From JBCDAP01 sp038747915 (GTDB lineage: Bacteria; Planctomycetota; Phycisphaerae; Phycisphaerales; UBA1924): 64,000 nucleotides of DNA. Shown here piece after piece: positions 33,062 through 41,428 of this stretch (position 1 is its first letter; the number at the start of each line of letters is the position of its first letter). The notes beneath the pieces were generated by a model. The model searched no databases. It saw nothing but the letters and a program-made list of their open reading frames with translations, and had not been told where the DNA came from. Made by a program: the position numbers and the translations under genes. The DNA lies in NCBI GenBank assembly GCA_038747915.1, contig JBCDJJ010000004.1, positions 1 to 64,000 of the forward strand, read 5' to 3'.

Positions 33062-36000
33062 ATGAACGAGAGAACGCTCATGGACGAACAACACCGACAG
33101 GGGCACGGGCACGCCGCGCCGTCTCAGGACCCGATCCGATTGATCTGCTCGGCAGCCGCGGCAGCGATCTGCCTGGCCGTGGCCTCGACGGCGCCCGCCC
33201 AGCACGGCGGCATGAGCCCCGTTCATCCCGCGTGCGGCAACACGCATGTTCATCAGCCGCTGCTCGATCTGTTGCCGCACGGGCAGGAGGATGCGCTCGC
33301 GGTCCAGGACGGCGCATGGTCGGCCCCCGCAACATGGGGTGGCACGGCCGACGCCGACCTCCCCCAGCCCGGAGACTCGGTGCGCATCCCCATGGGCGTG
33401 ACGGTCATCTACGACATGCTCGACGACGGTGACGGCGCAGGTTCCGATTCGACACGTTTCGACACCATCCGTGTCGATGGCACGCTCTCATGGAGCACGG
33501 AGCGCAGCACGCGGCTGTTCGTCGACACGCTTTTCAGCTCGCCCACCGGCATCGTGATCATCGGTGCGGACGCGGCGCCGGTGCCCACCGGCGTGACCGC
33601 TGAGATCGTCATCATCGCAGACCAAGTCATGGACCCAGCGGCCGATCCGCACCAACTCGGCCGCGGCGTCATCCCGCACGGGCGCACACGCATCGTCGGA
33701 GCCGACAAGACCGACTTCGCAGCGCTCGCGGGCGATGCGCACGCGGGCGACACGACTCTCGCGCTCGCTGAACCACCGGTTGGGTGGGCCGCGGGCGATC
33801 TCCTCGTGCTCGGCGGCACCTTCTACGACCCCGCTGGCTCCGATGCCGACAACTCCCGCTTCCACGACGAGGTGCTGGAGGTCGTGTCCGTCGACGGCTC
33901 CACCGTGACGTTCACCAACACCGCGCCGGGTATCGACGGGCTGCGCTGGGACCACGCGCGCCCCAATGGCCGGTTCTTCGACCCCAGCGATCTCACGATC
34001 TATGTGGCCAACCTCACGCGGAACATCGTCTTCCGCTCCGAGCTCGATCCCGGTTCGCCCGAGCTCACCGACGCGCGGCTCGTCCCCGGCACCTTCATGG
34101 ACACGCGGCGTGCGCACATGATGGCGATGCACACGCCGGATATTGTCATCCGCAACTCCGCTTGGCTCGAGTTCGGCCGGCTCAACAAGGATGAGTTCAT
34201 CAACGAACCCGGCCCCGATGTCGATGGCACCGTGGCCGATTCCTTCGCGCCCATCGACGGCGCGAACCAGCGCGGGCGCTACGCCATCCACCTGCACCGC
34301 AACCTCCCGCGGAACAACCGGCCGGTGGACTTCGATGAATGCGAACCGAGCGAGCTCACCGGCAACGTGGTCTGGGGCAGCCCGGGGTGGGGCTTCGTGC
34401 ATCACGATAGCTACGCGATCTTCGAGGACAATGTCGCGTTCGACGTGCTCGGCGCGGCGTTCGTCCAAGAAGCCGGCAACGAGATCGGCCGGTGGGCCCG
34501 CAATATCTCGATCAAGAGCACCGGAGACGACGATCCGGAGATGACCGTCGAACCGTTCGGCCAAGGGTATAAGAGGGTCACCAACTTCGACTTCGGCTTC
34601 AACGGCGAGGGCTACTGGATCCAGGGCGCGAGCCAGGTGGCCTTCATCGACAACGTCGCCGTGTCCGCAGCGGGCGGCGGCGTTCAGATCTTTAGCGATG
34701 TCGATGGCAACGAGAATCGAGATGCCAGCGTCGTGCCCCGCGAGCACCTGCCCGCGACTCGACAGGGCATCGTCACTGCCGAGTCCGGGCTCATCACGGT
34801 GAACCGCGTGCCGACCAACACCTTCACCGGCTTCGAGGTCATCAACTCCGACTTCGGGCTCATCACCTGGAACCACATGCGCAACCAAGGTGAGTGGGTC
34901 GGCTTTGTCTGCCCGTGCGACGGCAACACGCACCGCACCTACGCGCTGATCGACAACTTCCGCTTTTGGAACATCTACGGCCAGGGCATCCACCTGCAAT
35001 ACACCTCGCAGGCAACCTTCCGCAACGGCATGATCCTCTCGAGCGACCTCGCCACGCCCGGCCTGGACGACAAGCCGGCGCTCGATCTCGGCATCAACGG
35101 CGAAGGCCGAGGGTACGGGCTCGGGATGAACGGGCCCACCAAGCGACTCGACATCGAGAACGTCGTGATCGAGGGCTGGCGCTTCGGCCTCCGCACCCCA
35201 CTCGAAGGCGAACTCAACGCGCTCGACGCCGGTGACAGCGTGGGGTCCGAGGGTGCGAGCGGCCTGCCGGTGCGCCGCTCGCGGTTCGTCGACCTCAAGA
35301 TGGCCAGCAACGATCATCACCTCTATCGCCGCCAGAACGGCTTCACCGAGATCCAGGGCTTCCCGAACTTCCTCGAGATGCACGGGGGCGACTTTGCCAT
35401 CGAGCATCCGAACACGCCACCGCTCGCTGACTTTACGGCCGAGACGCTCGGCGGCGTCGGCGTCGTGCATCTGAGCGGCCTGGCATCACGCGATTCCGAC
35501 ACACCGGGCGAGGGCCTGCCGCCCTATGACGTGCGCACCGTGGCCACCGGGGATCCCAACTACATCGTCGCCTACGGCTGGGACATCGGCGCCGATGGCA
35601 CGATCGATCTCTACGGCGAGCGGGTCACCGTCGCCCTGCCGACCGAGCAGTCGACGCGGATCGCCCTGACCGTGTGGGATCACCAGGGAGCCACCGGTCA
35701 CACCACGCGGACCGTTCACCCTCAGCCGACCGAGCCGTATCCCGATGCGATCGTCGACGGATCGTTCGACACGGACGACTACATCGGCGGGATCTACGCT
35801 CTGAGCAGCGCCGGCGCGAGCACGGGCTGGTTCTCAGCGCGCGGCACGCTCGAGAACAATCAAGCGGTGCTCCGCGGCCAGTTCCTGTTCTCGAGCATCG
35901 CGCAGGCCATCTACGATGATTTCGCACGGCGCGGGGAACAGATCCTCCGTTTCGACCTCGGCATCACGGAGGGGCACACCAACCCGACGCCCTTCGAGGC

Positions 36001-36466
36001 CAACGATGTGACCATCCGTGTGTTCGGGATCAACGGCGAGTTCGCCGCGAACCACCGCGAGGCCACACCACGCCGGGACAGCGCGATCCCAGTCGAGATC
36101 ACACCGCTGTTCGAGGAACGCTTCGAGGGCGAGTTCGCGGTGACGAGCTTCGAGCGCACGATCGATTTCGGAATGAACGGCTTCCAGTACATCTTCATCG
36201 GCGTGCAGGGCGAGGGGATGGACCATGCGCTGCCCAACGATGTCGCGATCGTCGATAACGTCTCGCTCACCGGTTCCGAGCTCCCGCCACCGAACGATCC
36301 GTGCAACGCGGACCTCGATGAGAGCGGCACGGTCGACGCCCCGGACTTCCTCCGCGTGCTGGTGGCGTACGAGCGGAGTGCAGACGGCGACATCGACGGG
36401 GATGGCGACACCGATGGGGCCGACTTCCTGCTGATGCTCGTCGCCTACGGGACACCGTGTGGATGA
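33062..36466 (+). CDS. Large exported G8-domain/beta-helix protein with C-terminal dockerin-like module
   Basis: About 1134 residues. After a signal peptide (CSAAAAAICLAVASTAPAQ) comes a G8 domain at roughly 84-210 (AWSAPATWGGTADADLPQPG), named for eight conserved Gly and also found in CEMIP/TMEM2 and fungal and bacterial surface proteins. A long right-handed beta-helix follows, with repeated parallel-strand phrases such as YAIFEDNVAFDV, RYAIHLHRN and FRFWNIYGQGIHLQY. A PKD-like segment, a CBM-like sandwich and the dockerin-like end CNADLDESGTVDAPDF plus DIDGDGDTDGADF complete it. Homologues with this pairing act on glycosaminoglycans in animals; enzymatic activity here is unproven. Start 33062 is uncertain; 33080 is an alternative. 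Confidence 0.82.
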   Translation: MNERTLMDEQHRQGHGHAAPSQDPIRLICSAAAAAICLAVASTAPAQHGGMSPVHPACGNTHVHQPLLDLLPHGQEDALAVQDGAWSAPATWGGTADADLPQPGDSVRIPMGVTVIYDMLDDGDGAGSDSTRFDTIRVDGTLSWSTERSTRLFVDTLFSSPTGIVIIGADAAPVPTGVTAEIVIIADQVMDPAADPHQLGRGVIPHGRTRIVGADKTDFAALAGDAHAGDTTLALAEPPVGWAAGDLLVLGGTFYDPAGSDADNSRFHDEVLEVVSVDGSTVTFTNTAPGIDGLRWDHARPNGRFFDPSDLTIYVANLTRNIVFRSELDPGSPELTDARLVPGTFMDTRRAHMMAMHTPDIVIRNSAWLEFGRLNKDEFINEPGPDVDGTVADSFAPIDGANQRGRYAIHLHRNLPRNNRPVDFDECEPSELTGNVVWGSPGWGFVHHDSYAIFEDNVAFDVLGAAFVQEAGNEIGRWARNISIKSTGDDDPEMTVEPFGQGYKRVTNFDFGFNGEGYWIQGASQVAFIDNVAVSAAGGGVQIFSDVDGNENRDASVVPREHLPATRQGIVTAESGLITVNRVPTNTFTGFEVINSDFGLITWNHMRNQGEWVGFVCPCDGNTHRTYALIDNFRFWNIYGQGIHLQYTSQATFRNGMILSSDLATPGLDDKPALDLGINGEGRGYGLGMNGPTKRLDIENVVIEGWRFGLRTPLEGELNALDAGDSVGSEGASGLPVRRSRFVDLKMASNDHHLYRRQNGFTEIQGFPNFLEMHGGDFAIEHPNTPPLADFTAETLGGVGVVHLSGLASRDSDTPGEGLPPYDVRTVATGDPNYIVAYGWDIGADGTIDLYGERVTVALPTEQSTRIALTVWDHQGATGHTTRTVHPQPTEPYPDAIVDGSFDTDDYIGGIYALSSAGASTGWFSARGTLENNQAVLRGQFLFSSIAQAIYDDFARRGEQILRFDLGITEGHTNPTPFEANDVTIRVFGINGEFAANHREATPRRDSAIPVEITPLFEERFEGEFAVTSFERTIDFGMNGFQYIFIGVQGEGMDHALPNDVAIVDNVSLTGSELPPPNDPCNADLDESGTVDAPDFLRVLVAYERSADGDIDGDGDTDGADFLLMLVAYGTPCG

Positions 36467-36502
36467 TCGGCCCACCGGTCGAGCACAAGAAGCCGAGCGC
36501 AG

Positions 36503-37561
36503 CTACTGCCCGCGGGTGAAGTCCACACCTCGGAGGCCGTCGCGTGTCCACCGGTACACCCCGTCGACCTCGAACTCCTCGATCGCGACCTCGTAGCTGG
36601 ACGCGCCCCATTGCGGGCTCACGGGCGGCTCGTACCCGAGGATGTGTGGGGCGTAGTCGAAGAGCGTTGGCCGCGGGTCGTCCGGATCGTTGGGGCGGAA
36701 GCTCGGATTCGCATCCTCCGTCGCCCGCCGGCTCACCGAGCCATCGAAGAACAGCAGGTTGATATTCGCAACGGGCACCGCAAAGTAGGGCGTCGTGTTC
36801 TGGTGAAACCCGAAGTACTCGAAGTACGCGACCTTCTGGGCCGGCGCGCGCACCTCGACGAACTTCCGCCCACCGGGCATGATCGACTGCAGTGCGCCGC
36901 GGAAGAGATTGTGGTTGTCGAAGCTCTGCTCGAGCGTGCCGACATCGCCGATCTCGCGGTCGGGCGCGAACGACGCCGGCACGGGCTGATACGACGAGGT
37001 AAACGGCCAGAACTCGTCGAAGGTCGTCTCGAGCCCATCGTCACCGCGGAACGGGTTCGGCTGGGGCGTCAGTGTGTCGGGATCCTCCCGCCAGCTGATG
37101 CGCACCGTGTCCGCCGGGCACAAGCCGCTTCCCTCTTCGATACGCCCGGTCAGGTAATCGAGATACACCAAGTAGGTCAGGCGCCGATGGGGGATGACAT
37201 TCTCGAGCGGCGCGACATCACGCAGCTGCGACTTGCGGCGGATGATGTCGGTGGCTTGGTACGCCGCCGCGTTGAGCGCGGAGAAGTCGGAACCCGAGGG
37301 CGCCTTCAGGTCGTCGAATGCGCTCGGCATGTCGTCGGGCGTCCAACTGAATGAACCGATGAGCGACTCGTCCGCGGCATAGGCGGCCTGCGCGATGCCG
37401 GTTTGGCGAAGGTTCACCTGGCACTCGATCACGCGAGCCGACGCGCGGGCCGAACCGAGCGCCGGCGCAAGCAGCCCGATCAGCAGCGAGATCACAGCCA
37501 CGACGACCAGCAGTTCAATTAAGGTGAATGCACGGCCAATCATGTGGGGATGATTCAACAT
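36503..37561 (-). CDS. Type II secretion-like pseudopilin
   Basis: A 352-residue protein beginning MLNHPHMIGRA with the prepilin site before FTLIELLVVVAVISLLIG, Glu at mature position 5. The C-terminal part is a globular domain with a FFDGSVSRRA-type loop near its end, the pattern of planctomycete pseudopilin-like proteins. ATG at 37561 is used, with an in-frame ATG at 37543. It is convergent with the G8 protein and divergent from the exported protein at 37850. A third family member lies at 61548. Confidence 0.88.
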   Translation of the reverse strand: MLNHPHMIGRAFTLIELLVVVAVISLLIGLLAPALGSARASARVIECQVNLRQTGIAQAAYAADESLIGSFSWTPDDMPSAFDDLKAPSGSDFSALNAAAYQATDIIRRKSQLRDVAPLENVIPHRRLTYLVYLDYLTGRIEEGSGLCPADTVRISWREDPDTLTPQPNPFRGDDGLETTFDEFWPFTSSYQPVPASFAPDREIGDVGTLEQSFDNHNLFRGALQSIMPGGRKFVEVRAPAQKVAYFEYFGFHQNTTPYFAVPVANINLLFFDGSVSRRATEDANPSFRPNDPDDPRPTLFDYAPHILGYEPPVSPQWGASSYEVAIEEFEVDGVYRWTRDGLRGVDFTRGQ

Positions 37562-37849
37562 GCATCGCTCGCTTCCTTTGGGTGCGGTGTCGCCGGGCGA
37601 ACATAATCCGAATGGACGCGTACGGTTTTCCCCAATGATCCTATCCCCAGTCACCACCGGGTTGCGACCGGGTGGGCGGAATCTTGCACGCGCCCCAGAA
37701 GAGTTCGGGCGAACCGAGTGCCGGCGGGCCCCGCTCGTGTTAACTTTCGTGAAGCTGGAGGGCAGCGGGTGATCGGTTTGCCCGCGCCCCCGACGAATCC
37801 GCCATCCTCGGCACCTTTGTTCGTGGATTCCAACCACATGGAGACGACC

Positions 37850-39442
37850 ATGATGACTCCTCGCTCGGCTGCCACCCTTGCGGTCCTCGCCGGACTCGCT
37901 GCGCCCACCTTCGGCCAGGCCATCGTGGCTACACCGATCTTCGCCGACCCGGCCACACCGGGCACGCTGGGCATCCGCTCGTTCCTCGACCTCACCGCGA
38001 CCCCATCGACCGCCAACATCGTCAATACCACCAGCCCGTTCTTCAGCTGGACGACCAACGTCTTCACCACGATCTTCACGACCGACGCCGATCCCACCGG
38101 CATCACCGACCAGTTCGCGGCGAGCTACGACCTCGATACGGACACGTTCACTCTTCTCTACCAAGAAGGCGTCACCACCACCACGACCGGTGAGACGCTC
38201 CTGGTGTTCGGCACCATCCCAACGATCAACGACGACGGGACGATCGGCACGGTCTTCGGCGATCCGGAAACCACGACGCGAGGCGAGGGCGTGGTCATCG
38301 GCACGCCGGATATGAGCGGCGACTACACCTACGAGGTGCTCCTCACCGGCATGTCGGACAGCATCCCCGAAGGCTTCTTCGGCGTCGTCGAGCGCTCCAC
38401 CTCTTCGCCGACCGTCACCATCGATGCGGACGGCGAGATCGCCTTCCAGGACCGCGATTTCGGCGTGGCGGGCGCGCCCGACGCTGTACTGGCGAACATC
38501 GACCCCGCCAACAAGTCCGGCAGCCAGTTCTCGGGCGTCGACATCGTCGGCATCGAGGACGTCACCGTCGTCGGGGGCCAGCCCATCGATCCCGGCACCT
38601 CGATGCCCGGCGTCGAGACGGTCAACGGCATCTTCGAGTGGAGGATCGACTCCACCGGCGACAACTCGATCTACGATGGCGACCTCAACGGAAGCTCGGA
38701 CTTCGACGACATCGTCGTCGTGAACAATGTGATCATCGCCCAGGAGGGCATCGTCTTCGACGGTGCGGCCCAGACCGCCGCAGGGCTCAGCCCGTTCGAC
38801 GTCATCTCAACCGTCGACGATGCCACCATGAACGCGTTCGGGCAGTACGCCTTCCTCGCCAACTTCGACGCCGATCCGCTCGGCGAGTGGGTCGTCTTCG
38901 ATGGCGGCACCGGTCCGCAGCTTATCGTGGCAGAGATGCAGCCGATCACGCCGGCGTTCCCGAACGAGCTCTGGACCAGCATCTCCGATGTCGCGCTCAA
39001 TGCGGCGGGCGATGTACTCGTCACCGGCAGCACCGACGCGGACAGCTCGATCAACGGCGTCGCTGTCGTCTACGACCTCACCAACAACACCCAGATCCTT
39101 ATCGCCCGAGAGGGCTTCACGCTCGTCGACCTCGTGCCCGGAACCCCCGGCTTCGAGGCACGGCTCAGCGAGGTTCAGAGCACATCGCAGCTCGCCAACT
39201 CGCTCGACACCGCCGTCATCCCCGCCGACCTCGAAGACCCCGTCACCGAAGCTCAGATCGGCTCGTCCGACGGTTTCATCCGCGTCGACTTCACTCGCGA
39301 GGTCCGCGATGTCGACGCCTCGGGCCAGCTCGACGCTTTCGACATCGGCCTCGGCCTGATCGCCCTGCCGGGCTTCGACTTCAACCTCGACGGCTCGTTC
39401 GGCACCCAGAACGACGCGCAGGACTTCCTCAGCGCCTTCTGA
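37850..39442 (+). CDS. Exported protein with C-terminal dockerin-like EF-hand module
   Basis: A 530-residue protein with a signal peptide (ATLAVLAGLAAPTFGQA), a long Thr/Asp-rich region with repeated propeller- or sandwich-like phrases (DGEIAFQDRDFGV, NAFGQYAFLANFD, NAAGDVLVTGSTD) and the dockerin-like tail DVDASGQLDAFDIG plus DFNLDGSFGTQND. Repeats of about 120 residues with a xxGxxAFxA core suggest a beta-propeller. No catalytic motif is visible. GGAG six bases before the ATG at 37850 decides the start over the ATG at 37838. A strong terminator follows. Confidence 0.72.
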   Translation: MMTPRSAATLAVLAGLAAPTFGQAIVATPIFADPATPGTLGIRSFLDLTATPSTANIVNTTSPFFSWTTNVFTTIFTTDADPTGITDQFAASYDLDTDTFTLLYQEGVTTTTTGETLLVFGTIPTINDDGTIGTVFGDPETTTRGEGVVIGTPDMSGDYTYEVLLTGMSDSIPEGFFGVVERSTSSPTVTIDADGEIAFQDRDFGVAGAPDAVLANIDPANKSGSQFSGVDIVGIEDVTVVGGQPIDPGTSMPGVETVNGIFEWRIDSTGDNSIYDGDLNGSSDFDDIVVVNNVIIAQEGIVFDGAAQTAAGLSPFDVISTVDDATMNAFGQYAFLANFDADPLGEWVVFDGGTGPQLIVAEMQPITPAFPNELWTSISDVALNAAGDVLVTGSTDADSSINGVAVVYDLTNNTQILIAREGFTLVDLVPGTPGFEARLSEVQSTSQLANSLDTAVIPADLEDPVTEAQIGSSDGFIRVDFTREVRDVDASGQLDAFDIGLGLIALPGFDFNLDGSFGTQNDAQDFLSAF

Positions 39443-39483
39443 TCGATTCGCACGGGCCATCGGCCCACCTCCGAACTGACACG

Positions 39484-39516
39484 ACGCGGCGCCGGGCGAG
39501 TCGGCGCCGCGTTTTT
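39484..39516 (+). terminator. Rho-independent terminator
   Basis: A perfect 10-bp stem, ACGCGGCGCC (39484-39493) with GGCGCCGCGT (39503-39512), closes a nine-base loop and runs into TTTT. It lies 41 bases after the exported dockerin-tailed gene. The remaining gap to 39613 holds nothing recognisable before the tRNA. Confidence 0.93.
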
Positions 39517-39613
39517 CAATGCACACACCACACACCGCTTGCATCCCCGCTCGCTTGATTCCCGGCGTAGGGGCCATACACTCTCCGTCCACCGCATGTT
39601 CACCATGCGGGCT

Positions 39614-39688
39614 GGCCCCATCGTCTAGCCTGGTCCAGGACGCCAGGTTCTCATCCTGGAAACCGGGGTTCGAATCCCCGTGGGGTCA
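39614..39688 (+). tRNA. tRNA-Glu (anticodon CUC)
   Basis: A 75-base cloverleaf: acceptor GGCCCCA/TGGGGTC (one G-T pair), anticodon stem CCAGG/CCTGG with loop TTCTCAT (anticodon CTC, reading GAG), and T arm CGGGG-TTCGAAT-CCCCG. CCA is not encoded. The sequence to 39803 is otherwise empty. Confidence 0.95.
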
Positions 39689-39803
39689 CTTTCGGGTCTC
39701 GAGCGCGTGACACTGTATCCGTGCGCTCATGTCGTGCATACGCCTCCACGCCTGACCACTTCTCGGTGAATCCGGCTGTGCTTATGTGGCGTAGGCTTGG
39801 CTC

Positions 39804-41384
39804 ATGCCGGTCTCCAGCGAACCCACCGCACCGCCCGACGCCTCCGCCCTCCCGCGCACGGTCCGCGAGCTCCGCGAGACCGCGTACCGCCCCAAGACGG
39901 TCAAGCGTGAACTCCGCGACAACGTCATCCGGCGACTCGCGGCCGCCGAGCCGATTTTCGATGGCGTGGTGGGCTACGACGACACCGTCGTGCCTCAGCT
40001 CGTGCAGGGGTTGCTCTCCGAGCACGATGTGCTGCTGCTCGGGCTTCGCGGGCAGGCGAAGACGCGGCTGCTCCGGATGATGGTGCAGTTGCTCGACGAG
40101 TGGATCCCCGTGATCGACGCGGACGGGCTCGACATCCCCGACGACCCACTCGCGCCGACGACGCGACCCGGCCGGCGGGCGCTCCAGGTGCACGGCGACG
40201 ACACCGCCATCCGGTGGGTGCATCGCACCGAGCGGTTCCACGAGAAGCTCGCGACCCCCGATGTCACCATCGCCGACCTCATCGGCGAGGTCGACCTCGT
40301 CAAGCACGCCGAGGGCCGCCACCTCGCCGACGAGGCCACCATGCACTTCGGCCTCGTCCCCCGCTCCAACCGCGGGCTCTTCGTGCTCAACGAGCTTCCC
40401 GACCTCGCGCCTCGCATCCAGGTCGGCCTCTTCAATGTGCTCGAAGAGCGCGATGTGCAGATCCGCGGCTACCCGATCCGCCTCGATCTCGATGTCTGCC
40501 TGATGTTCAGCGCCAACCCCGAGGACTACACCAACCGTGGGCGCATCGTCACGCCGCTCAAGGATCGCCTCGGCTCGGTCGTGCGCACGCACTACCCGCC
40601 CGACAACGAGCTCGCCATGCGCATCACGCGCGGCAGCGCCTTCGTCGAGCGCGGCGCCGCCTCGAAGTCAACCGACCTTGGCCCCCCACATCGCCCAGAG
40701 GTCGACGTCGAACCCGACGACACCATCCACCCACCCCGGCCCACAGCCTGGGCACCCCCTCCAACACCAACGCCGCCCACGGTGCATGTGCCACCGATCC
40801 TGCACCAGATCCTTGAGGAGATGATCCGCCAGGCGCGCACCTCTCCACACGTGAATCAAGCATCCGGGGTCTCCGTCCGCGCCTCCATTGCCTGCTTGGA
40901 GTGCTTGGTATCCGCAGCCGAGATGCGGGCACTGCGGGCGGGGGAGTACGCGGTCACCGCTCGCCCCTGCGACCTGGGGCACATTGCAGCGGCCATGCGC
41001 GGCAAGATCGAACTCATGCTGGCCGACGAGTCGGGCGAGGCCGAGACGGCAGAAGACCGCTTGATCCACGCGCTCCTCGGCGAGGCCACCAAGCAGGTGC
41101 TCGGCCATCACCTCGATCTCGAGGCCGTCGAGCCGCTGTGCGCCCCGTTTGAGCGGGGTCTCACGCTCGAGCTCAGCAACGAGACATCGGGGGCAGACGC
41201 CGCTGCTTCCATCCGCCTGGTCGATGGGCTCGAGTCGGCCGCGACCGAACTCGCCCCAAAAATCGGACTCGATCCTGCCCTGGACGAGCACCTCGCCGTC
41301 TCAGCGGAATTAGTCCTCGACTTTCTGTATGTGAATCAGCGTCTTTCCAAACGAACAGGTCGCGGCGGCGGGTATCGCCGATAG
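39804..41384 (+). CDS. MoxR/magnesium-chelatase-like AAA+ ATPase
   Basis: Predicted chaperone-type ATPase. It has a modified Walker A, GLRGQAKTRLL (80-90, Lys86), a Walker B region GLFVLNELPDL (191-201) in which Asn precedes the Glu, sensor 1 LMFSANPEDYTNRG (233-246) and an arginine-containing PLKDRLGS. The sequence between GQAKTR and the Walker B holds a pre-sensor loop typical of the MoxR/Mg-chelatase clade. The C-terminal 170 residues include a proline-rich linker near 300-320 and the lid. MoxR proteins normally pair with VWA-domain proteins; none is adjacent. ATG at 39804 is used; the downstream gene follows after 44 bases and is exported. Confidence 0.87.
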   Translation: MPVSSEPTAPPDASALPRTVRELRETAYRPKTVKRELRDNVIRRLAAAEPIFDGVVGYDDTVVPQLVQGLLSEHDVLLLGLRGQAKTRLLRMMVQLLDEWIPVIDADGLDIPDDPLAPTTRPGRRALQVHGDDTAIRWVHRTERFHEKLATPDVTIADLIGEVDLVKHAEGRHLADEATMHFGLVPRSNRGLFVLNELPDLAPRIQVGLFNVLEERDVQIRGYPIRLDLDVCLMFSANPEDYTNRGRIVTPLKDRLGSVVRTHYPPDNELAMRITRGSAFVERGAASKSTDLGPPHRPEVDVEPDDTIHPPRPTAWAPPPTPTPPTVHVPPILHQILEEMIRQARTSPHVNQASGVSVRASIACLECLVSAAEMRALRAGEYAVTARPCDLGHIAAAMRGKIELMLADESGEAETAEDRLIHALLGEATKQVLGHHLDLEAVEPLCAPFERGLTLELSNETSGADAAASIRLVDGLESAATELAPKIGLDPALDEHLAVSAELVLDFLYVNQRLSKRTGRGGGYRR

Positions 41385-41428
41385 ACTCCTTCCAACACTG
41401 TGGGTTGATGCCCGCGGAGGAGTCGATC

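Noticed and set aside
33488..35470. 660-residue minus-strand frame
   Set aside because: Shadow of the G8/beta-helix gene; composition is compositionally biased (Val/Glu/Asp-rich) without motifs.
41405..41428. Upstream TTG/ATG starts for the large exported protein
   Set aside because: They would lengthen the leader beyond a normal signal peptide and place GGAGGAG inside the gene, so TTG 41429 is preferred.
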